Shown piece after piece: positions 54,269 to 64,000 of a DNA stretch of 64,000 nucleotides. Within the stretch, counting starts at the first letter, position 1; the number at the start of each line of letters is the position of its first letter. The position numbers were made by a program, and so were the translations under genes. Location of the stretch: positions 1 to 64,000 of the forward strand of contig CANTFL010000072.1 of assembly GCA_947650285.1 (NCBI GenBank). Reading direction: 5' to 3'. Origin of the DNA: Hyaloperonospora brassicae. Its lineage: Eukaryota; Oomycota; Peronosporomycetes; Peronosporales; Peronosporaceae. Under the pieces are notes generated by a model. The model was given only the letters and a program-made list of their open reading frames with translations. It was not told the origin of the DNA and did not search any database.

Positions 54269-56131
54269 ACGGGTTCTGCGTTATAATATACCATGTCCGA
54301 ATATAATACCCTAACCATATTAACACAGTATTATACCGTGCCCATTAGTATACCGTAAATTGTTATGGTAAAAAATCGTTTTAATCAATTATTGCTTTAG
54401 ATGAATGGTTGGTAGCGGTTACTTAAAATAGCCCGTTCACCCTCCATACGTTTAAATCACTAGATATAAAGCTCTCTTCTCATTGAAGACCTTCATCCTC
54501 TAGTGCACACCATGGCACCCAGGCGCGTTTCCAAGACCAACATCGATAAGCGGGAAATGATCGAGTGGATCGAAGGTCCTGGTGGTGGGGTTCGTACGCG
54601 CGAATTGAAGAACTTTCAAGCGGAGCGAGGGTGGCAAGTGTCAGGGGCCCAGATTCGCTACTGGTGGAAGAACCGCGAAGCCATCACGAACTCCCCAGCG
54701 CTGCAGCTGCGTGTGACAGGTGGTGGTAGACACCCACGGCTTGGCGAGGTAGAGTATGTCATGTTTGACCAGATCAGTTTCCGAGATCTAAGAAGGAAAA
54801 GATGTCGCGTTAGTGGTTCAAGTATCCGCACGCGAAATTGCTTAAGATGAGCTGAACGACATTGACTCCTGCACAACGGACAAGTGGCTCGCTCACTTCA
54901 TGACTCGCTATGTCCTCTCTCTCCGAAGGACGACCAGCCTCGCTGTACTAAGTGACGACGAGCTCACTGCGCGTGCCGTGCGATTTCTTACGTACCTCCA
55001 ATTAAAGAAGAGCGACCTTAACCCCAGCGGCACACTCCTGATGGATGAGACGGCAGTATTCTTTGGAGACCCGCGGCGCGACACTTTGGACTATACCGGC
55101 GCACGTCATGTCGTTTTGCGGTCGACAGGGTTGCTTCGATGCGGATCACTGTTGCGCTTACCGTCACAGCAACGGGGACAAAGCTGCCACCTCTTTTGAT
55201 CTATAAAGGCGCAAAAAAACCGATCCAAAAGAGAGGCGCGGTTTACGTTGCGTATCAAAAGCGTGTCTGGATGAACAGTGAGCTTCTCATTAAGTGGATC
55301 GACTTGAACTTTCCAGCGCTTCTAAAATAATGCGACGGTAAAAAAGAGCGTGTGGGACTCGATGTGAGCGCATATAGCGAAGGACGTCAAGGCGAAGTGC
55401 ATCAGCAAGAAAATCGATGTGATGCTTATTCCTGGAGGTATAACGCCGTACATGCAGGCAGGCAGGGGCATCGAAATATTTAAGTCGTTTAAAGATTGTC
55501 TATCAAGCGTAATTGACGACTGGAAGAGATCTGATCGGGTGCAGTACGCCAAGAACGGAAATTCGCGGCCACCGAGCGTGGAGGAGGTGGAAGCGTGGGT
55601 TAGCGGTTCATGGAAAGCTGTCCCCAACGATGTTGTCCGCAAGTCAATTGCGGCATCTGGGTTCGCTGTAGACTACCGCGGCTGTCACATTGCCAAGCGC
55701 GACGTGTACGGTAGAATCTTTCTGAGTAAATGAGTGAGTGCTGACGAAGATCCCCTGATGATGCAGATGGTGCTGATATTGAAAATGAGTTTGACGATCT
55801 AGTCGTTGAATAGGGGTTTTTCATTTTTGTGTTTGCAGCTCTTTCTTCTGTGCATTGCAATTAACCTGAAATAAAAGGACTTACGTGGCGGTTCCAAATC
55901 TATCCTATGGGGGTCCTATCTTTGTGATCGCTGATGGGTTTGCACCCGGGATATTTGTGTAACTGACAGCTTGCTCCACCACTCCACCACTTCCGTCGTT
56001 TATTATCCGAGAGAAATTATTATTCAAGAAACGTGTGCATTTATAGTGTACCCTGCCTAATTCAATACCTCTTTTAAAAATATGGATATAATAGGGGAAT
56101 ATAATACGGTATATTAATTGGCAGAACCCGT
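54269..56131 (+). mobile_element. Complete pogo-like DNA transposon (1863 bp)
   Basis: Terminal inverted repeats start ACGGGTTCTGC at 54269 and end GCAGAACCCGT at 56131; the next bases (AATATACC, then further imperfect matches to about 55 bp) also pair. The ends are flanked by TA on both sides (54267-54268 and 56132-56133), the target duplication of Tc1/mariner/pogo elements. The inside holds one mutated transposase gene. Confidence 0.85.
54512..55733 (+). pseudogene. Pogo-like DDE transposase, inactivated
   Basis: Cut-and-paste transposase. The ATG at 54512 opens a helix-turn-helix N-terminal part (KREMIEWIEGPGGGVRTREL, WQVSGAQIRYWWKNREAI). A frameshift near 54790 leads to VALVVQVSAREIA, a stop, DELNDIDSCTTDKW, then MTRYVLSLRRTTSLAVLSDD. 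The DDE core starts GTLLMDETAVFFGD (first Asp, codon 55044-55046). After a frameshift near 55138 it continues RITVALTVTATGTKLPPLLI, YKGAKKP and WMNSELLIKWID. The second Asp is in WDSM at 55356-55358, followed by a TGA at 55365-55367 where the family has Arg. IDVMLIPGGITPYMQAGRGI follows, where the third acidic residue is not in place, then FKSFKDCLSSVIDDWKRSD and the C-terminal tail to 55733. Confidence 0.85.
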
Positions 56132-56229
56132 TATAAGAGGCGGATACGCAGCTATATTTAAGTTTATGCATTATATCACGCATCACCAAGTAAATATTCT
56201 TATGTGGTTATCATACTTGACAAAGGTAA

Positions 56230-56375
56230 CAATGGACACAGCAAGCATGGTATGTCTTAAACGTAAAGCTGAGGTAGGAATTGACTACTTACGGTGCGCG
56301 CCACCTACAATTGAAACTTTGTTTTCGGCGGCCAATATTCTAGAGGAAGTAATGTTATATTTGCCGTTATCTTAA
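56230..56375 (+). pseudogene. Possible hAT transposase C-terminal remnant
   Basis: VGIDYLRCAPPTIETLFSAA, NILEEVMLYLPLS. The P-P-T, then E-x-L-F-S-x-A, then a Leu-rich end are the hallmarks of the hAT dimerisation domain, but the stretch between is shortened. Only about 45 residues; it lies just outside the right end of the pogo-like element. Confidence 0.4.
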
Positions 56376-56480
56376 CTTTAAACGCCTACTTGACAGCCTT
56401 CATCGCACTGCACACAATCAGCACAACCTTGGATATTTTTCAACACCAACCAATGTATTAATCAGTCAACAATCTCCACC

Positions 56481-56880
56481 ATGCCGCGCTTCAACAAATG
56501 GCTACCGCACCAGCAGGTTATAAAACCTTTTGCTGCGGGCGCGGTGGCAGATAAAATCAATGGGGTTTCAAGATCCAAAATGGTCTTATGGAGATACGAT
56601 CAATACAGCGGGTCACCGCATCATTTTACCATCGTTCCGTAGCGAACTGACGTTCATCAAAATGTTCTGGGGCATTCGAACTTGCCATGCTCGAAAAAGG
56701 AGAATCACGTTCATGTTACACGAGCTAATGGTACCTACAACGCTTGCATCTGTCTCCATCACTAGAATCCGCCGCCATGCTCAAAGACAGTTTTAATACA
56801 TGGACGTATATCGCATACCTCAGACTAGAAAGACCGTCGACAAATACGCCGAAAAGAAACGTATCAATCGCACTGTGAGG
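56481..56880 (+). pseudogene. Tc1/IS630-like DDE transposase C-terminal remnant
   Basis: HRIILPSFRSELTFIKMFWG, IRTCHARKRRITFMLHELM, ALASVSITRIRRHAQRQF, then a stop, YMDVYRIPQTRKTVDKYAEK and KRINRTV. The conserved end of the DDE core (LP.....LN.IE..WG) is recognisable, with Asn to Thr and Glu to Lys at the catalytic box, and the tail matches the family pattern. The catalytic part upstream is missing or scrambled (56481-56620). Confidence 0.6.
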
Positions 56881-56889
56881 TTCTGCATT

Positions 56890-58946
56890 CAATTTTAAAT
56901 AGATGTATCACTTTTAGCTACTGTTTATTATCGTACTTCGCAACAGTTTTTGCAGCACGTGATGGGTTTTAATGCAATGAGATCAATGCCTGCGTCGGTT
57001 CATTGTATATAATGTAAATAAACTTAATACTGTTTAATGTGACGACAGCTATCAATGCACTTTTATTAGTGCAAAAATAGTACTTGACACTTCTTTTCTA
57101 CTAATTTATAAGGTTGTATGTCTTAAAGCTTAGAAAAATCAAGTAAATTAAATTTACGCATACATTTATTGGGCGGCCGTGTGTGGCTCCCGCAAGCTCA
57201 AAAATCAAAATTCTTCTAGCATTAGGGTTCTATAACGTGGCGATAAATAAGTCAAAACAATAAAAACTTAATCAACGAAGGTTAATAGTATACGCCAGTC
57301 CTATATTGACGAAAGTTTGTATACAAAGAAGAATGGGGAGAGGAGCAGCGAGATGATAGATGTCGAAAAGTACTACAGATTATCGATGGAACACAATATA
57401 TACATCAACAATGATATCATAACATCAATAGGATATTATAAAGAGGCATGACGCTGCAATTTGCAATTGTGTAAATGGTCACTTAACTATGGGTGAAAGA
57501 GTCTCCATGTAGCCTTCTTCTCAGCACCCGTTTGAGTCTATGTCCCCCGATGCCTTTTTTGTTGTTGCTGATATTCGTATAATCGTAGTCAAGAATGTCT
57601 TTTAGCCTCCAAAGCGCCATTCATCTAACACAGTACACAATATCCACTATTTAATAAAACGCCCTAGCACATACTGCAAACATACAGTTGTCGATGCAAA
57701 CATAAGAACAAAGTTCAAAACCATTTGCGTCTTGCAATATTTTATACTGATACATGTTATATCAATGGTAAAGCATGTACATATTCTATCTTTTCATTGT
57801 ATAATTTTGTTGGTGACGTATGCAATTCGATTATCAGAGGAGTTTAACGTAAAAGTTAGTCGTTTGCAATGACTGCCAAGTAAATATACATGTACATAAC
57901 AATAAAATTCTTGTCAAATCTGTCAGTACATATGCTGAGAGACTACATTCTGGAATAAAGTTATAATGTTTGCTACATCATTGTATGGTCGCTGCATGTC
58001 TTCGCCATATCAACATCTTACATAATGTGCTCTAAGACACCAAAAATTCACGAATATTAGTGCAAATAAATACTTCTGTTATCGACACATGCGCGTGTCC
58101 AGTCAAAGTTGCCTGAAACGCGTCACTTTTCTCGATTTAATGACAAGTCGAAATTTGAATACCATCGATCGCATAGTTTTATGATATCTTTTAAATAAAA
58201 TTGTTACGTGGCTGCAATTGCGATGCAAAATACCACGATAAACGCGAATGAATATTTACATAAAAATTGTAGAATTTTGCTATGTCTTCCTTTATTTGCT
58301 CGATAAATTTATATTCCTGTATTAAATTAAGGGTTGAAAACTAACTTTTAAGGGTAACTAGGCTGAATTTTTGACGGAATTTTTTTTGCCTTATAAGCAT
58401 CCTTTACCGATAGTATTGGAGTAGTCAGAATTCCATATTTACAGCAAGGTCGCAATCGTGGCAGCAGTAATACAAGTCGATTTGTGGTAGAAGAAAAGGC
58501 TATAAGACGTATATATAATTTTTCTCCGTGAGCAAAGGACGCATGAAATGATAGTAAAAGATAAGGAGTGTTTACCTTTATAGTTGATTTGCACATTGGA
58601 CGCTCATTTTCAAAAGCACTGCGACTTGACCATGTAAATTTGAATATGGCGTACACTTATTTCGCCCATAACCTTATACTATTTGTGACAAGGCACGCCC
58701 TTGTGTCAGATCAACATTAAGTAACGTGCGCCCGACGTCACGTACACGTGGTTTGAGGAATGGCGACAAAGACAAAACAGAACCCGAAATGTCTGTCTTG
58801 AGGAAAAAGTAGAACTGATATTTAATATAGTTAAGCTTCTTGATAAATCACCTTTCGTCTGAATCTAACTATATTAAACTACTATCTCCTATGTGGGTCT
58901 TCTGTCCACCACCCATTGCTCGCATCTAGCAGCGATTGTTGGTTAG
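56890..58946. other. AT-rich desert
   Basis: Two kilobases without any recognised coding or repeat unit. One minus-strand ORF (58348-58656) has no features. No inverted or tandem repeats seen apart from the hairpin at its right edge. Confidence 0.5.
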
Positions 58947-58977
58947 TTTGTTTGATGTGCCGTGCACATCAAACAAA
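58947..58977. repeat. Perfect hairpin, 14-bp arms
   Basis: TTTGTTTGATGTGC, loop CGT, GCACATCAAACAAA. Perfect over 14 bp. It could form a stem in RNA or cruciform DNA; no T-run follows. It lies 24 bp before the Mutator-like element. Confidence 0.85.
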
Positions 58978-59000
58978 ATTGGAGCACCCACGATTATAAT

Positions 59001-59651
59001 CCTTGGGGGTGATATTCCGAAACATTACTTTCCTCGAGTAATTCAAATTAAATATTATCAAAATAGATAATATTCAAAAAAATTCGTAATCTATGTATCA
59101 GTTTTTATGTAACGGGCTACCATGTTATACTATTCTCATGTGTCGTTTAATGGTTTCGCCCCACATGTCGATTTCAACGTACCTAATAATCAAATAAGAT
59201 TTGAACTTACCTGTTACACGTCTTGCAGTCAAAGCTTTCATCACCTATCGGATACAGCATACTGAACTTTTTTCATTCATTCCAAATTCTTCATCATCTT
59301 AATAGCGCATCTATCCCCATCATTATTAGGCGGCAATTACTTTTTTTAGATGCCATTATTCTAAAACCGTATCAGACAAGCTCGCCTGCATAATTTATTA
59401 TGGAGATTTAATGGTACACATCCACCCTTTGATGCGTACACACCCACCTGAAATAGAGGCCCCTCCTATAGTACCGTAACCTCCCTAACAAGATAGTGCA
59501 TACCTATTAATACAAAATTCCATGTAAATATTCTTTGCTTTGTGCACACCCCTCCATTATACAGGCCTCCTTTGTGTCAGCACACAGCCTTGCGTATGGA
59601 CCCGCTCTCATTATCCGGCATCCCCCTATAAGAATCCCTATTTTTTCTACC
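59001..59651 (+). repeat. Left inverted arm of the Mutator-like element
   Basis: Pairs with 60463-61112. Recognition words: GACGTGTAACAGG (reverse), TAGGCGGCAATTAC, ATTATCCGGCATCCCCC. Differences from the partner include one base near 59250 (ACAGCA/ACATCA) and a one-base indel in the TTAATGG/TTAATG run near 59150. Confidence 0.9.
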
Positions 59652-60129
59652 TTTTCCTATAATCTAAATAGAGTTGAATCAAACCTAACAACGCTTGAAA
59701 TGCAAGAAGCACTGAAGCTGGACGGCCGCGCTAGCTCTCGCGGCGAAAGCAAAGAGGCACAGCTTGTGACCTTAACACACATACACTCGTACGCACACAT
59801 ACACGTACACACGGTCCACGGCCTGCATAGGTGCGATCGCTGGTGACCATTAGGTGTTTTCATTAGCGGATGGCGCCGGATCGCTCATATTCACGTCGAG
59901 GCCACGCAGTTGCTCAACTCGGTTGCCAGAAAGCTTCAGCATCAGGTGCGTTTGTGCCTTTTAACCGTATTAAACCTAAGATAATGCATCTGATAACGCT
60001 CTTTCGACACATTACGTGTGCTAACACATTCTTTTTTGTCTAACACCTCAGCACACGCAGTATTTAATTCCTGTATCCAGTCAAGTGCTGCTGATAAATA
60101 GCCAAGTATTTCGTCGCAAGAAACTGGTA

Positions 60130-60426
60130 AAAGATAGGTACAAGACAAAGGGTCAACAGAAGATTGACTAACTTGAAACAGTATGTAATGATGATAAAAA
60201 TGACCATACTATTATTTACAGTGGTTGTGATTCTATGGAAATTTTCCAGTGGTATTTTGCTGTTAGAAACAGAGAACACAACCACGAAGCAGCAGATGAT
60301 GTATCTGCCTATCTTGCCGCACGAAAAATTAGTCTTCACAACACCACAGCGATCGATGCCATGGCAAGAGCAGGTGCAGCACCCAAGGTCATCTTGGCAA
60401 CAGTCAGATGTATGCATATTACATGA
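60130..60426 (+). pseudogene. FAR1-like DNA-binding domain exon of a MULE transposase
   Basis: Frame open from 60130 to 60426: GCDSMEIFQWYFAVRNREHN, HEAADDVSAYLAARKISLHN, TTAIDAMARAGAAPKVILAT, VRCMHIT. The core N-x-E-H-N-H-E followed by A-Y/H-x-A-A-R and A-G-x-x-P-x-x-I-x-x-x-x-R is the end of the FAR1/MULE N-terminal zinc domain and the linker helix that follows it. The upstream Cys residues of the finger are only partly visible and the transposase that should follow is absent. The frame ends at the inner side of the right arm. An overlapping plus-strand ORF (60164-60607) in another frame is a shadow. Confidence 0.6.
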
Positions 60427-60462
60427 CATAAAAATCAGAATCATCTATAAGTTAGGGAAATT

Positions 60463-61112
60463 GGTGGAAAAAATAGGGATTCTTATAGGGGGATGCCGGA
60501 TAATGAGAGCGGGTCCATACGCAAGGCTGTGTGCTGACACAAAGGAGGCCTGTATAATGGAGGGGTGTGCACAAAGCAAAGAATATTTACATGGAATTTT
60601 GTATTAATAGGTATGCACTATCTTGTTAGGGAGGTTACGGTACTATAGGAGGGGCCTCTATTTCAGGTGGGTGTGTACGCATCAAAGGGTGGATGTGTAC
60701 CATTAAATCTCCATAATAAATTTTGCAGGCGAGCTTGTCTGATACGGTTTTAGAATAATGGCATCTAAAAAAAGTAATTGCCGCCTAATAATGATGGGGA
60801 TAGATGCGCTATTAAGATGATGAAGAATTTGGAATGAATGAAAAAAGTTCAGTATGATGTATCCGATAGGTGATGAAAGCTTTGACTGCAAGACGTGTAA
60901 CAGGTAAGTTCAAATCTTATTTGATTATTAGGTACGTTGAAATCGACATGTGGGGCGAAACATTAAACGACACATGAGAATAGTATAACAGGGTAGCCCG
61001 TTACATAAAAACTGATACATAGATTACGAATTTTTTTGAATATTATCTATTTTGATAATATTTAATTTGAATTACTCGAGGAAAGTAATGTTTCGGAATA
61101 TCACCCCCAAGG
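60463..61112 (-). repeat. Right inverted arm of the Mutator-like element
   Basis: Reverse complement of 59001-59651. Its outer end at 61112 is four bases from the LTR that starts at 61117. Confidence 0.9.
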
Positions 61113-61116
61113 GTAA

Positions 61117-62833
61117 TATCGTAAAGTTGCTAATCAATTTTGGGATGTGGATCGGTGACTACGTAGTTGAGACGTCCCGAACGGTCAGAAATCGATATCG
61201 GGTGATCTAGCGATCTAATGGGAGATGTTAGGTGATCTCTACGAGGCTCAACGAGCCATTCCAACTGTTACCAGTGTGACGGAGACGGGGCGTTAGCGGA
61301 GACAAGACGACAAACCAGAAGGATTTACATGGAGCGCTCTGGAACAAGATGACAAATAGAACAATTTTAATGAAGCGATCTGGTACGAGTCGCAGATATA
61401 GATTATTTCCACGGTGTGATCTGGGACAAAGGTGTGAACTCCTGCGGATCGGTGAGAATATTTACCGGTATCACAATGGGAGTACTAGTTTTGGTTAATA
61501 ATACCCCGATCTGGAAGTGTGGATACTCGTGGGAGTCCAAGAATTTATTTTAAGACACATGGAGAATCTCGTTGATCAGATAAACCATGGAGGGTGGTAC
61601 AAGAACACGTACAAAGAACGAGAGAATGGCTATGGCCGATTTGTACTGGACCGATCTCCAACATTTCGATATTAAATAACAGATTGGTCATGTTCCCTGT
61701 TGATCATGGATATATCGTTGATGGAGCTATCAAATTATGATGAATATGTTTGTTGAAGGTTCATGAGTGATGTCGCAAAATATTTCAGACCGAAAGAGCC
61801 AGTGGAAGCCGGTTGATTTGACGTCGCAAAATGTATTTAGGCACATTTGGCACTTAAGTACGATTTCGGACGTTTTGGTACCAAAAATGGGGATTTGGTA
61901 TCGTATTTGGAATTTGAACTCTTTTGGGCATTTACGCACGGTATCGGGGATATTGGCGCTATCTTTGAAGTACAGGCCATGAAATTTCGTCACGTCTTCA
62001 ATGGGGCGATCAAGCTGAAAGGTGATATCGATATGAGAGTGGCCTACAGTTCGGAATAGGCTTTAAGATAGGTTTGCTATTAATTTGTTTGGATAATAAA
62101 ACAGTTACCGCTTTAACAAACAAAGCACGTCGCAGACTTCTCTTCCGGGCAGGATATTTTGCCTCCCGTCGATCAAAAAACTTTGCCGCGCCGTTTCGTG
62201 TACTTACTTTTAATTGTTTGGCCAAGGTGAGGTTAGGGTAACTCAACTCGACTCAACCACTAGAGTAGCAGCTGACAACGGTAACGAAAAAGGATTTTGA
62301 TTACAAGATCGCGAAACGGCTCGAGTGGTCAGAAGATCTGGACAAAGAATTTCAAGACAAGACCGAGCGAGATCGAAGCGATCCATAAGGCAGATCGGCA
62401 CATTTCGTTTTGGCAAAACAGGATACCTATCTGCCGACATTGCGCACTTCCAGCAAGATCGGCCGATCCAAAGACCAGATCGACGCAAGATTACTATTTG
62501 CTGAGTAACGAGTTCCGCTCAGCAAAGACCCCGATCCCGAAGACAGATCGAGATCGATGTGAACCAAAATCAAGATCATGATCGCAGAACCCCCGTTCGT
62601 GTTGTGAAGATTTCCGCACCGAGGGCAAACTCTCAACCCCAACCATCAGCGATATCGACATCTCCCAAGGCCATTATGCAGAGCTCAAGCCAGTCCAACC
62701 GACGGGTACACAAGGTGAGCACAAGGCTATACAACTAGGCACGGATCGGAGTATTTCCTATGTGAGCCGTCAAGTCTGGGCAAGTGGAAAATCGACACTC
62801 GCACAAGCGATTTTTGAGATCGAGTTCACCACA
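61117..62833 (+). mobile_element. Family 2 5' LTR, copy 3
   Basis: Starts TATCGTAAAGTTGC (consensus TGTGGTAAAGTCGC) and ends GAGTTCACCACA, one base before the primer site. Very similar to the LTR at 36392-34512, with shared blocks such as CTTTAACAAACAAAGCACG, GGATATTTTGCCTCCCGTCG and ACGAAACGGCTCGAGTGGTC-like (the last is shared with copy 1). 1717 bp, shorter than copies 1 and 2. Confidence 0.85.
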
Positions 62834-62834
62834 A

Positions 62835-62850
62835 TGGTGCGCGTGCCCGG
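62835..62850 (+). other. Family 2 primer binding site, copy 3
   Basis: TGGTGCGCGTGCCCGG, equivalent to 34510-34495; one base separates it from the LTR end. Confidence 0.7.
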
Positions 62851-64000
62851 ATCTTCTGAGGCCTCTGGATTTTACCGTGAGTCCTCCGGCGAAGATGTCA
62901 AGATCAAGCAAGAAACTGGGATTGAATTGTTATCCATATAGTGATCGACGCAGACACGCAGAAGCACAACATCCTCAGGTCATTAGAATTTTGAGAGGGG
63001 CTCTGATGGAATGAAAATGAAAGAGGAAGATCGAGAGACTGATCTAGAAGATAAACCTCAACCCCGTCCTAGGGTTTTTTCGGGGGATACCGCAGATCGC
63101 TCTGCAAAGAGCGGTCTGCTTGATTTAAATCCAATGGTGAAAACCAAAACGGCGAAAGCGAAACGCTCTTTCCTTGTCGACAGATCACCCGACTTCAAGC
63201 CGACGATGACGATCACGAAGTATGCCACACCGGGACGAGCCAAGTAGAGAACTCTGAGATCGGAAGACAAAGATCGCAGATTGACCAGACCGTGGAATCG
63301 AAGATCGGAGTGAAAGCGAAATACGATTAAGAACTGGACAAGATCGAGATGCTAAAGACAGAATATGACCTAGTGAAGACTGCGCCCATATAGAATGAAA
63401 CGGTGGACGAGATGTGGGAGCGTGCGCAATGGCAGTGCTAATATAGTCACTTGAAGACACTGCTCAAGACAGATCCAGTGTTTACGATATTACAGCCCAA
63501 GTTGATCAATCCTCAAGACAAGCCGATCTCGATCCCGCCGCCCGTGTCTAGCAAACTCGACGCGATTGCTTCGACTTTGCGGATGTTAAACAACACGGGA
63601 TTCTTTAATTTTTTAAGGGAAATGGTCTGATGGGATGCAGCTTGGAACAGTTGAAGAATGCAGTAAGTGAGTTCGTGGAGGTCATGATACTTCTGGTGGG
63701 CAAGGCCACTGCTCTCTGAGACGAGATCGCCATGCTCTCGGATTCACCTCAGGAACACCTCTCAGTATCGCCCCACTTTGCCTCAGCTGACTCCGAGATC
63801 AAGTCAGATGGGTCCATCAGGATTCGTAAGATGTCTCTGGGACCATCGAAAGGATCGTTTCTGCTGAACGCCCAGATCTGCAAGGCCACAATCGACGCTT
63901 TTTAAGGACAGGACAAGATCGACATCCAACCAAGATCGACCGGTACACCCACGAGTTTAGAAGATCAAGAGAAGGACGATCTAAGTCGTTTTTTCAATAC
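62851..64000 (+). pseudogene. Family 2 gag 5' part, copy 3 (runs off the window)
   Basis: Near-identical to 34494-33350 read on the minus strand. The frame opened at 63011 reads EEDRETDLEDKPQPRPRVFS and SFLVDRSPDFKPTMTITKYA; the gag frame after it has ESKIGVKAKYD (stop) ELDKIEMLKTEYDLVKTAPI (stop) NETVDEMWERAQWQC (stop) and LKTLLKTDPVFTILQPKLIN. Stops at these places coincide with those of copy 2. The first 160 bases are a noncoding leader. Confidence 0.75.

Larger units (their letters stand above)
59001..61112. mobile_element. Mutator-like element with 650-bp inverted arms
   Basis: Left arm 59001-59651 and right arm 60463-61112 are reverse complements with only about five differences seen by eye, starting CCTTGGGGGTGATATTCC at both outer ends. 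The 811-bp centre carries a FAR1-like zinc-binding exon (60130-60426) and no transposase core. Long inverted termini plus a FAR1-type exon indicate a Mutator-like (MULE) element that has lost its catalytic part. A 9-bp target duplication was looked for: GATTATAAT (left) versus GTAATATCG (right) do not match. Confidence 0.75.

Noticed and set aside
60164..60607. 147-codon plus-strand ORF in the Mutator-like element
   Set aside because: It overlaps the FAR1-like exon in another frame and runs into the inverted arm; the FAR1 frame has the recognisable motif.
58992..61121. Nine-base target duplication of the Mutator-like element
   Set aside because: Left GATTATAAT and right GTAATATCG do not agree; shifting by one or two bases does not help.

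Overview
The window reads as transposon-dense, gene-poor DNA of an oomycete, most likely a downy mildew or Phytophthora relative. Three signals point there. (1) A secreted WY-type effector candidate lies on the minus strand at 40994-41995, with a close match to the oomycete initiator element just upstream of its start codon. (2) Most of the sequence is Ty3/gypsy and Ty1/copia DNA of kinds typical of oomycete genomes, including gypsy pol with a chromodomain and a second RNase H. (3) There is a decayed START-like (oomycete type) gene fragment. No rRNA, tRNA or bacterial-style operon was seen. All calls are from reading the sequence; no database search was made.

Layout. 1-1300 is an old minus-strand copy of gypsy family 2 (gag leader plus LTR). 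1300-5030 is unassigned apart from a short tandem repeat. 5030-29780 is a tandem of two gypsy family 1 copies on the plus strand: copy A (5' truncated and very diverged, 5030-11823), its LTR (11824-12681), copy B internal (gag, protease, RT, RNase H, second RNase H, integrase, chromodomain, a 3' region with a broken antisense ORF) and the closing LTR (28805-29780). Copy B is interrupted at about 18170-21730 by one end of family 2 (LTR 18546-20392) joined to a minus-strand RT/RNase H piece of a third gypsy, called gypsy C here. 29781-36392 is the 5' half of a family 2 element on the minus strand (LTR, gag, zinc knuckles, protease, RT cut off just after YIDD). 36393-38150 is the plus-strand integrase and chromodomain of gypsy C.

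38-47.6 kb is the only stretch not dominated by retrotransposons. It holds the effector gene and a 1.55-kb element with terminal inverted repeats. 47749-52689 is a young, almost complete copia element (minus strand; 308-bp LTRs with one clear difference between them; intact 1135-codon pol; broken gag). Its primer site matches the anticodon arm of initiator tRNA-Met. 53.0-56.9 kb carries a START-like pseudogene, a complete but mutated pogo-like transposon with TA target duplication, and remnants of hAT-like and Tc1/IS630-like transposases. 59001-61112 is a Mutator-like element whose 650-bp inverted arms enclose one FAR1-like zinc-binding exon. 61117-64000 is another family 2 copy (LTR plus 5' gag).

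Apart from the effector gene, no intact host gene was recognised. The transposon proteins form standard sets (gag, protease, RT, RNase H, integrase), but only the copia pol and the family 2 protease remain open over their full domains. The most informative features are historical: family 2 copies that share the same stop codons, a gypsy C split into oppositely oriented halves by a family 2 insertion, and the tandem of family 1 copies sharing one LTR.
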